Of a stretch of DNA of 40,178 nucleotides, positions 27,025 through 35,997 are shown in pieces. Both the position numbers and the translations under genes were made by a program. Location of the stretch: assembly GCA_030730585.1 (NCBI GenBank), contig JANQUV010000019.1, positions 2,604 to 42,781 on the forward strand, given 5' to 3'. The stretch's first letter is position 1. Every line of letters begins with the position of its first letter. The notes beneath the pieces were generated by a model that was not told the DNA's origin, made no database searches, and saw nothing but the letters and a program-made list of their open reading frames with translations. The DNA is from Haliea sp. Its GTDB lineage: Bacteria > Pseudomonadota > Gammaproteobacteria > Pseudomonadales > Halieaceae.

Positions 27025-29883
27025 TCAGTCAATCGTATAAACCCCCGCAGCGGCCTTCAACGCAGCAGCGGAATCTACGGCTTTGCCGTGTCCCTGCGGC
27101 ACAGCGCCTGTTTTACCGGGCGCAACGACTAGCAGTGAATGGGCCTGCTCACGAAATACGCGCTGGAAATACAACTGCCATTCACCCAGCGAGATGGCTT
27201 GCACCGCGTCCGCCATTTGCTGGCGGCCATCAAACGCCGTTTCGCGCTTGGCAATCGACTGCCAGTAGAACTCCGCACGCTCCCACAGATTTTTGTCCGG
27301 GCGCTTTATTTCTCCCACCAGCGACTCGCGGTAACGCAGAAACTGCGCCTCGTCCAAACTCGCGACGACTCCACTCATATAAAGCTCAATGGCCTCAACG
27401 ATGGCGGGCGCCTCAGCATTGGGCGACTGAATCAGAAGCATCAGGCCCGGCACGTCAAGCTGTGGCCAGGCAAAGGCACTCACGACATATCCCAGCTGCT
27501 GCTCGGTACGCAACTGCTGATAAAAGCCCGTCGAAATGATGTGGGCGGTCAGCGCGGTCGCTGCACGATCACTCCAGGCATTACCCTCGCCCTGCAGATA
27601 CCAACCCACCACCGCATCATCGTGTGGCACATCCACCACCAGTTGCAGGGCTTCGCCCGCCCCAAGCCGGGTCACTTGCAGTGGCCGCAACTCGGGCATG
27701 TCGCCGGCCGCAAGCAGCACGCCAACTCGCTGCGCTACCGCCTCAACCTTATCAGGCGTGTAATTGCCATAGACCAATGTTTCAGCTGTAGCCTCCTGCC
27801 AGAAACTTTGCGCCCAAGCCTGTAATGCAGGCAGGTCCAGTGCCTCCAGTGCCTCAATCAATGCTTGCTCGCCCCACTCAACATGCAGCAAGGCTTCGCG
27901 AAAATCATTCATCACTTGGCTGCTCGGACGCTGGGCCGCGGTGTTGCTAAGGCCGCGCACCATGTCAGCACGGATATTCGCAAACCGTTGTTCGCTGAAC
28001 TCGGCATCATCAATGGCTGCAAGCAGCCGATCCAGCAAGCGCTGCTGCTTATCGTCATAGCCACTGACCCGCAGGCTGATACCCTGCGCATGTTTATAGA
28101 GGTCGAAATCCAGGCCCGCCAGAAGTGCGGAGTAGGTAAATTCGTTCACCGCGTCCTTCAGCAACGCCGTGTATAGCAGCGCGGCCGCTGTTTGTTGCGG
28201 CGTCTCGCCCACCTGCGGCGAACGGAAATTGATGTAAAGAGCGCCGCGCGGCACGCCAAACTCGGTGTCCTGACCGAACCAGACTGTCTGCCGCTCACTT
28301 TCCAGAACGAGCGAAGGAGGGTTAGCAACGGAGCTTGCGCTCACCAGGCTAACATCTTCAGCAATGAACTCATTGGGCGCAGGCAGGGCAAGCGCGGCGT
28401 CATTCACCGGCGCGGTCCAGCGCGCTAGCTGCTCCGGGCTAACCGGCTGGGCGCTATAGGGCACCTCGTAATAGGTGGTCACGCTATCCACCGGGACCGA
28501 CGCGTGGGTGACGGTCACCAACGCATTACCCGGCACCAACACCGCCAGCAACTCGCTGATCAGCTGTGGCTTGTATTCGCTCATCACGCTGCCACCGCGA
28601 AGGATGTCCTCCGGGGCGTAATCATGCATGCCGCCCGCCAGCGCGCTAACGTAGTTAACCGGGTTCGCCTGTTCACGAAAGCGGAACTGCAAGTCAGCCA
28701 GCTGTGCCCGCTCCTCATATAACCACTGCTGTGGGCCCGCAACACGCAGCAAATCAAGGTAAGCAAACAGCAGCTGCAATACCCGCTCCTGTTCGGCCAG
28801 GCCCTGTTCGGTGAGGCCTATACTGACACTGAACAGCGCTCCGCCGCGCCACCCCAGGCCAGAGCCTGCAGCCAACGTTTCCGCCAGGCCCTCAGCCTTG
28901 AGCTGCGACAGCAGGCTGTTTTTGCCCTCATGCCCGACCAGGTTACCCAGGTAGCCCAGCGGGTTGGTGCGATAGTTGGCGCGATAATCGGCCACCGGAA
29001 AAGACACTTCCAACTGGCGCAATGTGGCTTGCGGCTGCACCTGCAACAACAGTGGCAAGCTGCCTTGCTCAAACAGCGGCTGCGCAATATCCACCGCCTT
29101 GGCGCCTCGGTTAGGAACCGGACTAAACAAGGGAACGACCAGCGCCTCCAAGGCGTCCAGCGGCTCCGCACCGAACACGACAAGGCGCATTTTATTGGCC
29201 GAATAGTGCTCGGCATAAAAGCGCAGCAGGTCTTCTCGAATCGGCTGTTCCGGGCTGTCGGCCAACGTTTCCAGGCTGCCCACCGTGAACTGACTAAACG
29301 GGTGTGCAGGGTTCATAACGCTCTGCAGCACGTCCAGGCCACGGCGCGAATCACTGCGTAGCCCCATCTGAAACTCTGCCTCGACGGCATTCATTTCACG
29401 TTCTACATACAGTGCGTCAAAGCGCGGTGCAACAAAGAATTGAGCAAAGCGGTCCAATGCACCCGGCAGATAGTCCGCCTGAATATCGAAAAAATAATTC
29501 GTGTGCTCCATGCTCGTGAAAGCATTGTGGCTGCCACCGTGCTGAGCAATGTACTGCTGATAATCGCCGGCTTCGGGGAACTTGTCCGTGCCTAGAAACA
29601 ACATATGCTCTAAAAAGTGCGCAAGTCCTTCGCGCCCGGGCGGGTTATCGCCGCTGCCCACCAGCACATCCAGCGCCGCGGCCGCTTTAGGTGCGCCGGG
29701 GTCAGAGATAAGCAGTACCTGCAGGTTATTGGGCAGGGTTAGATAACGGTAGGCGTAGTCGTCGTTAGGGCTTTTTACCGGCTGTTGCTGCGCGGTAGGC
29801 ACGCTGGCACAGGCCGCCAGCAACAGCGCAATAAATGCCAAGGCCAGTGTATTGCGCCACTGCCCAAACCGAATTAATTGCAT
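27025..29883 (-). CDS. M16 (pitrilysin/insulinase) zinc protease, lipoprotein
   Basis: A 952-residue protease with a lipoprotein signal: a hydrophobic stretch followed by lipobox LAAC, modified Cys25. It is expected to be anchored in the envelope facing the periplasm. The inverted zinc motif HFLEH gives His89, Glu92 and His93, and Glu170 (NAVEAEF) lies 77 residues after the second His as in pitrilysin. NAFTSMEHTNYFFDI and a second, inactive M16 half follow, ending with the substrate-binding C-terminal domains. The ATG at 29883 is preferred to the GTG one codon earlier, because GGAG is 6 bases before it and overlaps the end of the perM-like gene. It is larger than processing peptidases and fits oligopeptide clearance in the periplasm. 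The true substrates are unknown. Confidence 0.93.
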   Translation of the reverse strand: MQLIRFGQWRNTLALAFIALLLAACASVPTAQQQPVKSPNDDYAYRYLTLPNNLQVLLISDPGAPKAAAALDVLVGSGDNPPGREGLAHFLEHMLFLGTDKFPEAGDYQQYIAQHGGSHNAFTSMEHTNYFFDIQADYLPGALDRFAQFFVAPRFDALYVEREMNAVEAEFQMGLRSDSRRGLDVLQSVMNPAHPFSQFTVGSLETLADSPEQPIREDLLRFYAEHYSANKMRLVVFGAEPLDALEALVVPLFSPVPNRGAKAVDIAQPLFEQGSLPLLLQVQPQATLRQLEVSFPVADYRANYRTNPLGYLGNLVGHEGKNSLLSQLKAEGLAETLAAGSGLGWRGGALFSVSIGLTEQGLAEQERVLQLLFAYLDLLRVAGPQQWLYEERAQLADLQFRFREQANPVNYVSALAGGMHDYAPEDILRGGSVMSEYKPQLISELLAVLVPGNALVTVTHASVPVDSVTTYYEVPYSAQPVSPEQLARWTAPVNDAALALPAPNEFIAEDVSLVSASSVANPPSLVLESERQTVWFGQDTEFGVPRGALYINFRSPQVGETPQQTAAALLYTALLKDAVNEFTYSALLAGLDFDLYKHAQGISLRVSGYDDKQQRLLDRLLAAIDDAEFSEQRFANIRADMVRGLSNTAAQRPSSQVMNDFREALLHVEWGEQALIEALEALDLPALQAWAQSFWQEATAETLVYGNYTPDKVEAVAQRVGVLLAAGDMPELRPLQVTRLGAGEALQLVVDVPHDDAVVGWYLQGEGNAWSDRAATALTAHIISTGFYQQLRTEQQLGYVVSAFAWPQLDVPGLMLLIQSPNAEAPAIVEAIELYMSGVVASLDEAQFLRYRESLVGEIKRPDKNLWERAEFYWQSIAKRETAFDGRQQMADAVQAISLGEWQLYFQRVFREQAHSLLVVAPGKTGAVPQGHGKAVDSAAALKAAAGVYTID

Positions 29884-29886
29884 CAC

Positions 29887-30963
29887 TTACTCCAGATGTT
29901 GTTGATGACCGCCCTCCGTGGGCGTCGGCCACGCGTTAATAACTGCCTTGATCAAGGTCGCCAATGGAATTGCAAAAAATACCCCCCAGAGCCCCCAAAT
30001 GCCGCCAAAGAACAATACCGCGAGGATGATGGCGACCGGGTGCAAATTTACCGCCTCAGAAAACAGCAAAGGCACCAGCACATTGCCATCCAGGCCCTGG
30101 ATCACAAAGTAGACCGCCATTAGCCAGTAAAATTCATTGCCAAAGCCCCATTGAAAGAAACCGACCAAAAGCACGGGCAGTGTGACCAGCGCGGCCCCCA
30201 AATAGGGAATTATGACCGACAGACCCACACAGAGCGCGAGCAAGGCGGCGTAGTTCAAGTGCAAGACCGTAAAGCTAACGTAGCTGACGGAGCCCACAAT
30301 CAAAATTTCGAGCACTTTGCCCCGTGCGTAATTGGCCACCTGGGTATCCATCTCCGCCCAGATGCGCCGCAGCAAGGGACGTTCTGTCGGCAAAAAGCTG
30401 GCCGTCCAGGCAAGAATTTGCCGCTGGTCCTTGAGGAAGAAAAACACCAGAATCGGGATAAGGACCATATAGACCAGCAAGGTCAAGATACTCGGAATCG
30501 TGGATAACGACCGGGTCACAATTTGTTGCCCGAGGCCACCCAGCTCCGCCTGGGCGAGCGTGACCATCTGGTTGATTTGCTGCTGGCTGACCACATCCGG
30601 GTAGCGCCCCGGCAACAACGTCAACAACTGACGCCCCTGCTCCAGCATCCGCGGCATTTCCGAAGCCAGCGCCACCAACTGGCGCCAAACCAAAGGCAAG
30701 AGCCCCAGCGTTACACCAAAAAAGATACCGACAAACAAAATATAGGCAACGCTCACGCCCACCCAAGCGGGCAAGCCTCGCCCCTCCAGCCGCGTTGCCA
30801 GGCCCTGCATCAGGTAAGCCAGCACAATGGAAGCCACCACCGGCGCGAGAATGTCGCCGATGGTTGCCAGCAACACCACCGCGAGAACCAGCAACACCAG
30901 CAAGAGGACCGATTCCTCTTCGAACAGGTAACGTTTATACCACTTATTAAAAATATCCAGCAT
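29887..30963 (-). CDS. PerM/AI-2E family membrane protein
   Basis: A 358-residue inner-membrane protein. It has hydrophobic segments at about 18-34, 35-55 and 65-95, then a soluble stretch (about 100-150), then four or five further helices. The first is around IPSILTLLVYMVLIPILVFF and the last around FFGGIWGLWGVFFAIPLATL. The pattern is that of the AI-2E/PerM (UPF0118) family of proposed exporters and Na+/H+ antiporters. Which substrate it carries cannot be told. It lies between tusA (18 nt) and the M16 protease gene (3 nt). The tusA-perM-bepA arrangement is shared with pseudomonads. Confidence 0.9.
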   Translation of the reverse strand: MLDIFNKWYKRYLFEEESVLLLVLLVLAVVLLATIGDILAPVVASIVLAYLMQGLATRLEGRGLPAWVGVSVAYILFVGIFFGVTLGLLPLVWRQLVALASEMPRMLEQGRQLLTLLPGRYPDVVSQQQINQMVTLAQAELGGLGQQIVTRSLSTIPSILTLLVYMVLIPILVFFFLKDQRQILAWTASFLPTERPLLRRIWAEMDTQVANYARGKVLEILIVGSVSYVSFTVLHLNYAALLALCVGLSVIIPYLGAALVTLPVLLVGFFQWGFGNEFYWLMAVYFVIQGLDGNVLVPLLFSEAVNLHPVAIILAVLFFGGIWGLWGVFFAIPLATLIKAVINAWPTPTEGGHQQHLE

Positions 30964-30981
30964 GCAGCGGGTTCCTGTCGC

Positions 30982-31260
30982 CTAGCGCTTTTTTAGAAGA
31001 TACGAGTAAGTGCCGTCACACTCATCAGCGGCCAATAAAGCGTGGCCAGACTGCTCCGCGAACACGCGAAAGTCACGAAGCGTGCCGCGGTCGGTTGCCA
31101 CCACCCGCACGCACTCACCAGCCTGCACGCCGTTTAGCGCCCGCTTAGCCAACAGCAAGGGCATCGGGCAATCCAGGCCTTGCGCGTCGACTTCTATGGC
31201 GATTTCGTTAACCACTTGCCAATCCACTTTTAATACGTCTACGCCGCGCAGTATATCCAT
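30982..31260 (-). CDS. tusA: TusA-family sulfur carrier protein
   Basis: A 92-residue sulfurtransferase. The family signature DAQGLDCPMPLLLAKRAL holds the persulfide-carrying Cys31 in CPxP. In E. coli TusA hands sulfur from IscS to the tRNA 2-thiouridine machinery and affects molybdenum cofactor synthesis. The start at 31260 gives about 15 more N-terminal residues than most TusA proteins, and the ribosome site there is weak, so a later in-frame start is possible. It is the first gene of a tusA-perM-protease transcript and is divergent from bepA. Confidence 0.9.
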   Translation of the reverse strand: MDILRGVDVLKVDWQVVNEIAIEVDAQGLDCPMPLLLAKRALNGVQAGECVRVVATDRGTLRDFRVFAEQSGHALLAADECDGTYSYLLKKR

Positions 31261-31414
31261 TCAACCCATACACCCCAACAGCGCTGAACTTTTGTCACAA
31301 ACAGCCATCACATGCATTGTCAGCCTGCTGGGCCGCCTGCTCGCCATTGGCGTACAATACACTCACTGCCGGCGACTGGCGCGGCATCGAACTCACTTGG
31401 TACCTGTTGAGCGT

Positions 31415-32881
31415 ATGTTGCTCCGATTCTTCAGCCCCACTCCATTACGCGCTGCCTTCTTGGCCTTGCTGCTGCCACTGGCTCCTGCGCCCGTGCAGGC
31501 CGTTGAGAACTTGAAGCTGCCTAACTTGGGTGAATCCAGCACCAGCCTGTTCTCTGCCGAGTATGAGTATCAGCTGGGCCGTACCTGGTTGCGCATTTTT
31601 CGCAGCCAGGCCGCGACCATGGACGACCCCCTGTTGTTCGACTATCTGGAGGACCTGATCTACCGCCTGGTTATCCACAGCCAACTCGAAGACCGCCGGA
31701 TCGACCTGGTATTAGTAGACAACCCCGCCATCAACGCCTTTGCGGTTCCCGGCGGCGTGATTGGCGTACACAACGGCTTATTGATGTACGCGCAGAGCGA
31801 AGATGAACTCGCCTCTGTATTGGCACACGAAATTGCTCACCTCAGCCAACGCCACTTTTCCCGCCGGGTTGAATTCCAGCGCAACCAGCAACCCCTGAAC
31901 CTCGCAGCCATGCTGGCAGGGTTTATCTTGCTGGCGGCCGCCGGTGGCGACGCAGGGATGGCCGCACTGTCCGCAGCCCAGGCAGCGGCACAGGACTCTG
32001 CCCTGCGCTACAGCCGCAGCAATGAAGCAGAGGCCGACCGCGTAGGCATGCAAACTCTGGTCGCCGCGGGCCTCGACCCTCATGCCACGCCACTGATGTT
32101 TGAACGGATGCTACAAGCTTCGCGCTACACCAGTGGCAACCGAATACCCGAATTTCTGCGCTCTCACCCGCTGTCTGAAAACCGTATTGCCGACACCCGC
32201 AACCGGGCCCGACAGTACGTGAGCCCACCGCCCAGAGACGACCTGCAGTATCAACTGATGCGCGCCAGAGTTGCCAACCATCTGGCCGCTACCCCCGAGG
32301 CGGCCATCCAGCAGTTTCGCGGAGAACTCGGCGGCAACACGCGTTCGAGAGAGGCCTCAACCTATGGCTTGGTGCTGGCATTGACCGACGCAGGACGCGT
32401 GGACCAGGCCGCATTGGAGCTTGACAGCATATGGTCCGGCGACCCTGACAGATTGGAATATAAACTGGCGCATGCGGAACTGCTGATGACGCGCGGAGAG
32501 CCCGGCAAAGCCGCTGCGGAACTAGAACGCCAGCTCAAACTGTCTCCCGGCAGCCATCCACTCGCGATGGCTTATGCGCAGGCACTCATGCGCGACCGGA
32601 AACCCCATATCGCAGAAGCCGTGCTGCTTGATCAGGGCAAAATACGACCCAACGACCCGGCGCTGTGGTACCTGCTCGCCGAAGTGCAGGGACTGTCCGG
32701 AAACATCGTGGGGCTGCACCAGTCACGCGCCGAGTACTTTATCCTCACTGGCAATATGGGTGAGGCTGAAAAGCAGCTGAGCTATGCACTGAAACTGGTG
32801 GGTGTCGACCATGTAGCTGCCGCACGCATCAACGAGCGCTTGAGCGATGTGAACACGCTGCGCAACCGCATGGAGATCTGA
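31415..32881 (+). CDS. bepA: BepA-like periplasmic metalloprotease/chaperone (M48 + TPR)
   Basis: A 488-residue protein, almost the same length as E. coli BepA (487). It has an N-terminal signal peptide with a likely cut after VQA (about 29). The zinc motif is H138-E139-x-x-H142 (VLAHEIAHLSQRH), with a third ligand Glu204 in NEAEAD and the regulatory His in LRSHPLSENR. A C-terminal TPR domain starts near 290. BepA assists folding of LptD and degrades stalled outer-membrane proteins around the BAM complex. The frame is open from 31010, but the upstream part overlaps tusA and lacks a signal. The ATG at 31415 starts directly at the signal peptide. Its TGA stop abuts the nadA stop on the other strand. 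Confidence 0.94.
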   Translation: MLLRFFSPTPLRAAFLALLLPLAPAPVQAVENLKLPNLGESSTSLFSAEYEYQLGRTWLRIFRSQAATMDDPLLFDYLEDLIYRLVIHSQLEDRRIDLVLVDNPAINAFAVPGGVIGVHNGLLMYAQSEDELASVLAHEIAHLSQRHFSRRVEFQRNQQPLNLAAMLAGFILLAAAGGDAGMAALSAAQAAAQDSALRYSRSNEAEADRVGMQTLVAAGLDPHATPLMFERMLQASRYTSGNRIPEFLRSHPLSENRIADTRNRARQYVSPPPRDDLQYQLMRARVANHLAATPEAAIQQFRGELGGNTRSREASTYGLVLALTDAGRVDQAALELDSIWSGDPDRLEYKLAHAELLMTRGEPGKAAAELERQLKLSPGSHPLAMAYAQALMRDRKPHIAEAVLLDQGKIRPNDPALWYLLAEVQGLSGNIVGLHQSRAEYFILTGNMGEAEKQLSYALKLVGVDHVAAARINERLSDVNTLRNRMEI

Positions 32882-33955
32882 TCAGGCGCTACCAATCACG
32901 CTTTTATGCAGTCCGGCCGCAAAGTCCAGCATACGGCGCAAGGGCACCATGGCTTGTTCTGCGACCAACCTGTCGACAAAAACTTCGTTGTCGCTACGCT
33001 CAAAAACCTGATCCAGGGCTTGCAATTCGTTCATCGCCATCCAGGGACAATTCGCGCAACTGCGGCAGGTGGCGCCGTTGCCCGCAGTGGGCGCGATAAT
33101 GAATTCCTTACCAGGCGCCTGCTGCTGCAGCTGATAAAAAATGCCCTGATCGGTCGCCACAATAAATTTTCGATTCGGCAGCTCCTGCGCCGCGCGAATG
33201 ATCTGCGTAGTCGACCCCACCCGGTCTGCCAACTCCAGCACTGCCGCCGGCGACTCCGGGTGCACGAGCACCGCCGCATCCGGGTACACTTTTTTCAGGT
33301 CTGCAATGCCACGCGCCTTGAACTCCTCGTGCACAATGCAAGCGCCGTCCCACATAAGGATATCGGCGCCTGTTTTACGGCGCACATAGTCACCCAAATG
33401 GCGGTCGGGCGCCCAAATAATTTTCTTGCCCTGCGCAGCGAGATGCTCCGCAACATCCAAGGCGATACTCGACGTGACGACCCAATCAGCGCGAGCTTTA
33501 ACAGCCGCTGAAGTGTTGGCATACACCACCACCTCCCGATCCGGGTGGGCATCGCAAAAAGCCGAGAATTCCTCGATTGGGCAGCCAAGGTCAAGTGAGC
33601 AGGTTGCCTCCAAAGTCGGCATAAGAACACGTTTACCCGGCGTTAATATCTTCGCCGTCTCACCCATGAAACGCACCCCTGCGACAATCAGGGTAGTAGC
33701 CGGATGGTCGTGGCCAAAGCGAGCCATCTCCAGCGAATCAGACACGCAACCGCCTGTAGCCTCTGCCAAAGCTTGAATAGCTGGCGCCGTGTAGTAGTGA
33801 GCAACGATGACTGCATTTTCGGCCTTCAACCGAGCTGCAATACGGTCGCTCAACTCGCGCTCACGTGCCGGGCTCAATTGTTCACGCTCGGCATTGTCCA
33901 GGTGAACCTGAACCTGCTTACGAATGGATTCCAACTTGTCTGAGGCAATGCTCAT
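32882..33955 (-). CDS. nadA: Quinolinate synthase NadA
   Basis: A 357-residue iron-sulfur enzyme. It condenses iminoaspartate and dihydroxyacetone phosphate to quinolinate in NAD synthesis. The three cluster cysteines Cys119 (ATCSLDLGC), Cys206 (GACIVHEE) and Cys303 (NCPWM) align with the E. coli ligands with a constant offset of 6. [18 protein letters not shown] and [14 protein letters not shown] are family motifs. The ATG at 33955 is chosen because family similarity begins there. The frame stays open for another 103 codons upstream, but that part is not conserved and lies in an AT-rich gap. The gene is convergent with bepA with no intergenic base. Confidence 0.96.
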   Translation of the reverse strand: MSIASDKLESIRKQVQVHLDNAEREQLSPARERELSDRIAARLKAENAVIVAHYYTAPAIQALAEATGGCVSDSLEMARFGHDHPATTLIVAGVRFMGETAKILTPGKRVLMPTLEATCSLDLGCPIEEFSAFCDAHPDREVVVYANTSAAVKARADWVVTSSIALDVAEHLAAQGKKIIWAPDRHLGDYVRRKTGADILMWDGACIVHEEFKARGIADLKKVYPDAAVLVHPESPAAVLELADRVGSTTQIIRAAQELPNRKFIVATDQGIFYQLQQQAPGKEFIIAPTAGNGATCRSCANCPWMAMNELQALDQVFERSDNEVFVDRLVAEQAMVPLRRMLDFAAGLHKSVIGSA

Positions 33956-34216
33956 GATCGGCCCGTCATACCAAAAGGCGGAGGATTCTAGCACAATTTG
34001 AAGCCCTGTCTGTGGGCAGTAAAGCGCTGCTCCTGACGGCCCGGATACCGATATTGCCAGAAAGTCACGTTGACCCGCAGACATTTGGCAAAAATTACTA
34101 GAATTTTTCTCAAATACTACGTATAAGCTCATGTTATATATACAATAAGCAAAGCAAAAAGCGCACCCCGCGGGGTGCAGGGCAAGCAACAGCAAAAAGC
34201 ACCACGTGGGGAAAGT
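33956..34216. promoter_or_regulatory. Divergent promoter region between nadA and a GGDEF-EAL gene
   Basis: These 261 bases separate two divergent genes and so must hold both promoters. The middle is strikingly AT-rich (about 34090-34160), with TATAAG and TACAAT as possible -10 elements on the plus strand. No -35 is convincing. A perfect 16-bp palindrome follows at 34163-34178. No small gene or RNA was recognised. Confidence 0.5.
34163..34178. promoter_or_regulatory. Palindrome GCACCCCGCGGGGTGC before the GGDEF-EAL gene
   Basis: A perfect 16-bp inverted repeat sits just after the AT-rich promoter-like zone and 38 bases before the preferred start codon. In RNA it can form a 6-bp GC stem with a CGCG loop in the leader. 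As DNA it could be an operator. There is no T-run, so it is not an intrinsic terminator. Confidence 0.4.
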
Positions 34217-35926
34217 GTGGATCTGCGAACAATTCTGGCGATTTCTGCCAATAAGACAGACCATCTGATTCTGGCTGACTGCTTGGGCCGTGCTGAGCCT
34301 AACCGCTTCAATTTAAGCAGCAGCACCTCCCTCGAACGACCGCTGGATACGTTGTTGGACCCGAGCATTGATGCGGTCATTCTGGCTTCCGGCCCCGAAA
34401 CCGACTATTTGCTGCGCCTGGCCAAAAAACATGCGCCGTCACTGCCGGTAATACTACTCCTTGATAACGTGCCCGATAGCGAGCAACTTCGGCAGCTGCG
34501 GGACAGCGGCACACAGGATTATCTGGTGCGCGGGCAGCTGCAAGACCCCATGCTGCACCGCATTCTGGATTACAGCATTGAGCTCAAGCAGGCACGCAGC
34601 GCTCTGCGCGAACTGTCCAACCGCGACGCACTAACCGGAACGCTCAATAGAGCAGGGTTTCGCGCGCATCTTGAACGAGCCATGCAACGCTCGCAACGCT
34701 ATCAGTTCAAGACTGCGCTGCTATACCTGAATATTGATCAGTTCACCAACATCAACGATCACTACGGCGAGCAAAATGGTGACTCAGTCATTCAAACACT
34801 CAGCCAACGCATGCTGAGCAAATTGCGCAGCAGCGACAGTATTGCGCGGCTGGGCGGTGACGAATTTGCAGTAGTGCTTGAAGACGTAGGATCCCCCGCC
34901 GACATGAGTCGCATCGCAGACAAAATGCTGCAAGCCATTGGGGCGCCTTACTACCTGGAGGGGCAGCAGGTCGCCATTGATGCAAGCATAGGCGGCGCTC
35001 TCTACCCTGATAACGCCTCAACCATGAGCGACCTGATGGACCATGCGCGCAGCGCCATGTTGCAGGCCAAAAGACTACCTGGGGGCCGTTTTATTGCCTA
35101 TAACGACCACCTCCAATTCGACATGGAAGGCAGCAGCACGCTCGCGGCAGAACTCCGCGTTGCTGCACGTAATAACCAATTCGAACTGCATTACCAACCC
35201 AGAATGGACCTTGAACGCGGGCAGCTGGCAGGGCTTGAAGCGCTGTTGCGGTGGAACCACCCAGAGCGTGGCCTGATCTGCCCCGGCGAGTTCATTGCTG
35301 AGTGCGAAGACATGGGGCTGATGAAGACCATCGGCTACCAGGTGATCCAGCACGCATGCTGCGCCCTGAACTGGCTCGGCGACCAGCACATGGACAACAT
35401 TGTTGTCGCCGTCAACGTCTCCTTTTCACAAATTCAGGACGACCGCTTTGTTAGTGCGGTAAAAGACACGCTGCAACATACCGGCGCAAACCCAGCGCGC
35501 CTCGAATTCGAGCTGACAGAAACCACCATTCTGCAAGACCCCAGGTCAATTAAAGCGCGTATGGATGAACTCATGCAGCTGGGCATTCGCTTTTCTCTGG
35601 ACGACTTCGGCACCGGTTTCTCACAGCTGACACACCTTACAGAGCTGCCCATTTCTGCCATCAAAGTGGATGCTGCTTTTGTACGCGACCTGCCGCACAA
35701 CCCTCAGCAGGCGGCGGTCTGCAGCCTGATCATCGAAATGGCACGTCGCCTCGATATTGAAGTAATTGCAGAAGGCGTGGAGAATCATGAGCAAATCAGT
35801 TTCTTGCGCGCCCAAAACTGCCAGCAGGTACAAGGCTTCTACTACAGCAAAGCTATCCCCCTGCAGCAGCTACCTCGCTTCGTACAGGAACAGCGTTTCA
35901 AGCAGCGGGAACGTATTTCATCCTGA
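34217..35926 (+). CDS. GGDEF-EAL cyclic-di-GMP protein with degenerate receiver domain
   Basis: A 569-residue cytoplasmic protein. Residues 1-120 look like a receiver fold without a clear phospho-acceptor site. The GGDEF domain has an intact LGGDEF (213-217 for GGDEF), and RSSD five residues before it is a product-inhibition I-site. The EAL domain has EAL at 341-343 and conserved [16 protein letters not shown] and IKVD. Both synthesis and breakdown of cyclic-di-GMP are therefore possible on sequence. The GTG at 34217 is preferred because GGGGA precedes it. A GTG at 34175 adds 14 residues but lies in a palindrome with no ribosome site. It is followed 71 nt later by a second GGDEF-EAL gene in the same direction. 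Confidence 0.9.
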   Translation: MDLRTILAISANKTDHLILADCLGRAEPNRFNLSSSTSLERPLDTLLDPSIDAVILASGPETDYLLRLAKKHAPSLPVILLLDNVPDSEQLRQLRDSGTQDYLVRGQLQDPMLHRILDYSIELKQARSALRELSNRDALTGTLNRAGFRAHLERAMQRSQRYQFKTALLYLNIDQFTNINDHYGEQNGDSVIQTLSQRMLSKLRSSDSIARLGGDEFAVVLEDVGSPADMSRIADKMLQAIGAPYYLEGQQVAIDASIGGALYPDNASTMSDLMDHARSAMLQAKRLPGGRFIAYNDHLQFDMEGSSTLAAELRVAARNNQFELHYQPRMDLERGQLAGLEALLRWNHPERGLICPGEFIAECEDMGLMKTIGYQVIQHACCALNWLGDQHMDNIVVAVNVSFSQIQDDRFVSAVKDTLQHTGANPARLEFELTETTILQDPRSIKARMDELMQLGIRFSLDDFGTGFSQLTHLTELPISAIKVDAAFVRDLPHNPQQAAVCSLIIEMARRLDIEVIAEGVENHEQISFLRAQNCQQVQGFYYSKAIPLQQLPRFVQEQRFKQRERISS

Positions 35927-35997
35927 CATTATGTAACAGAATGCATTATTCCCGCATGAAACGCCGCAATAGAAGCCAGAGCAGATGAAAGAAGCCT

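Noticed and set aside
31010-31414. Upstream extension of the bepA frame
   Set aside because: It overlaps tusA on the other strand, lacks family similarity and would bury the signal peptide that begins at 31415.
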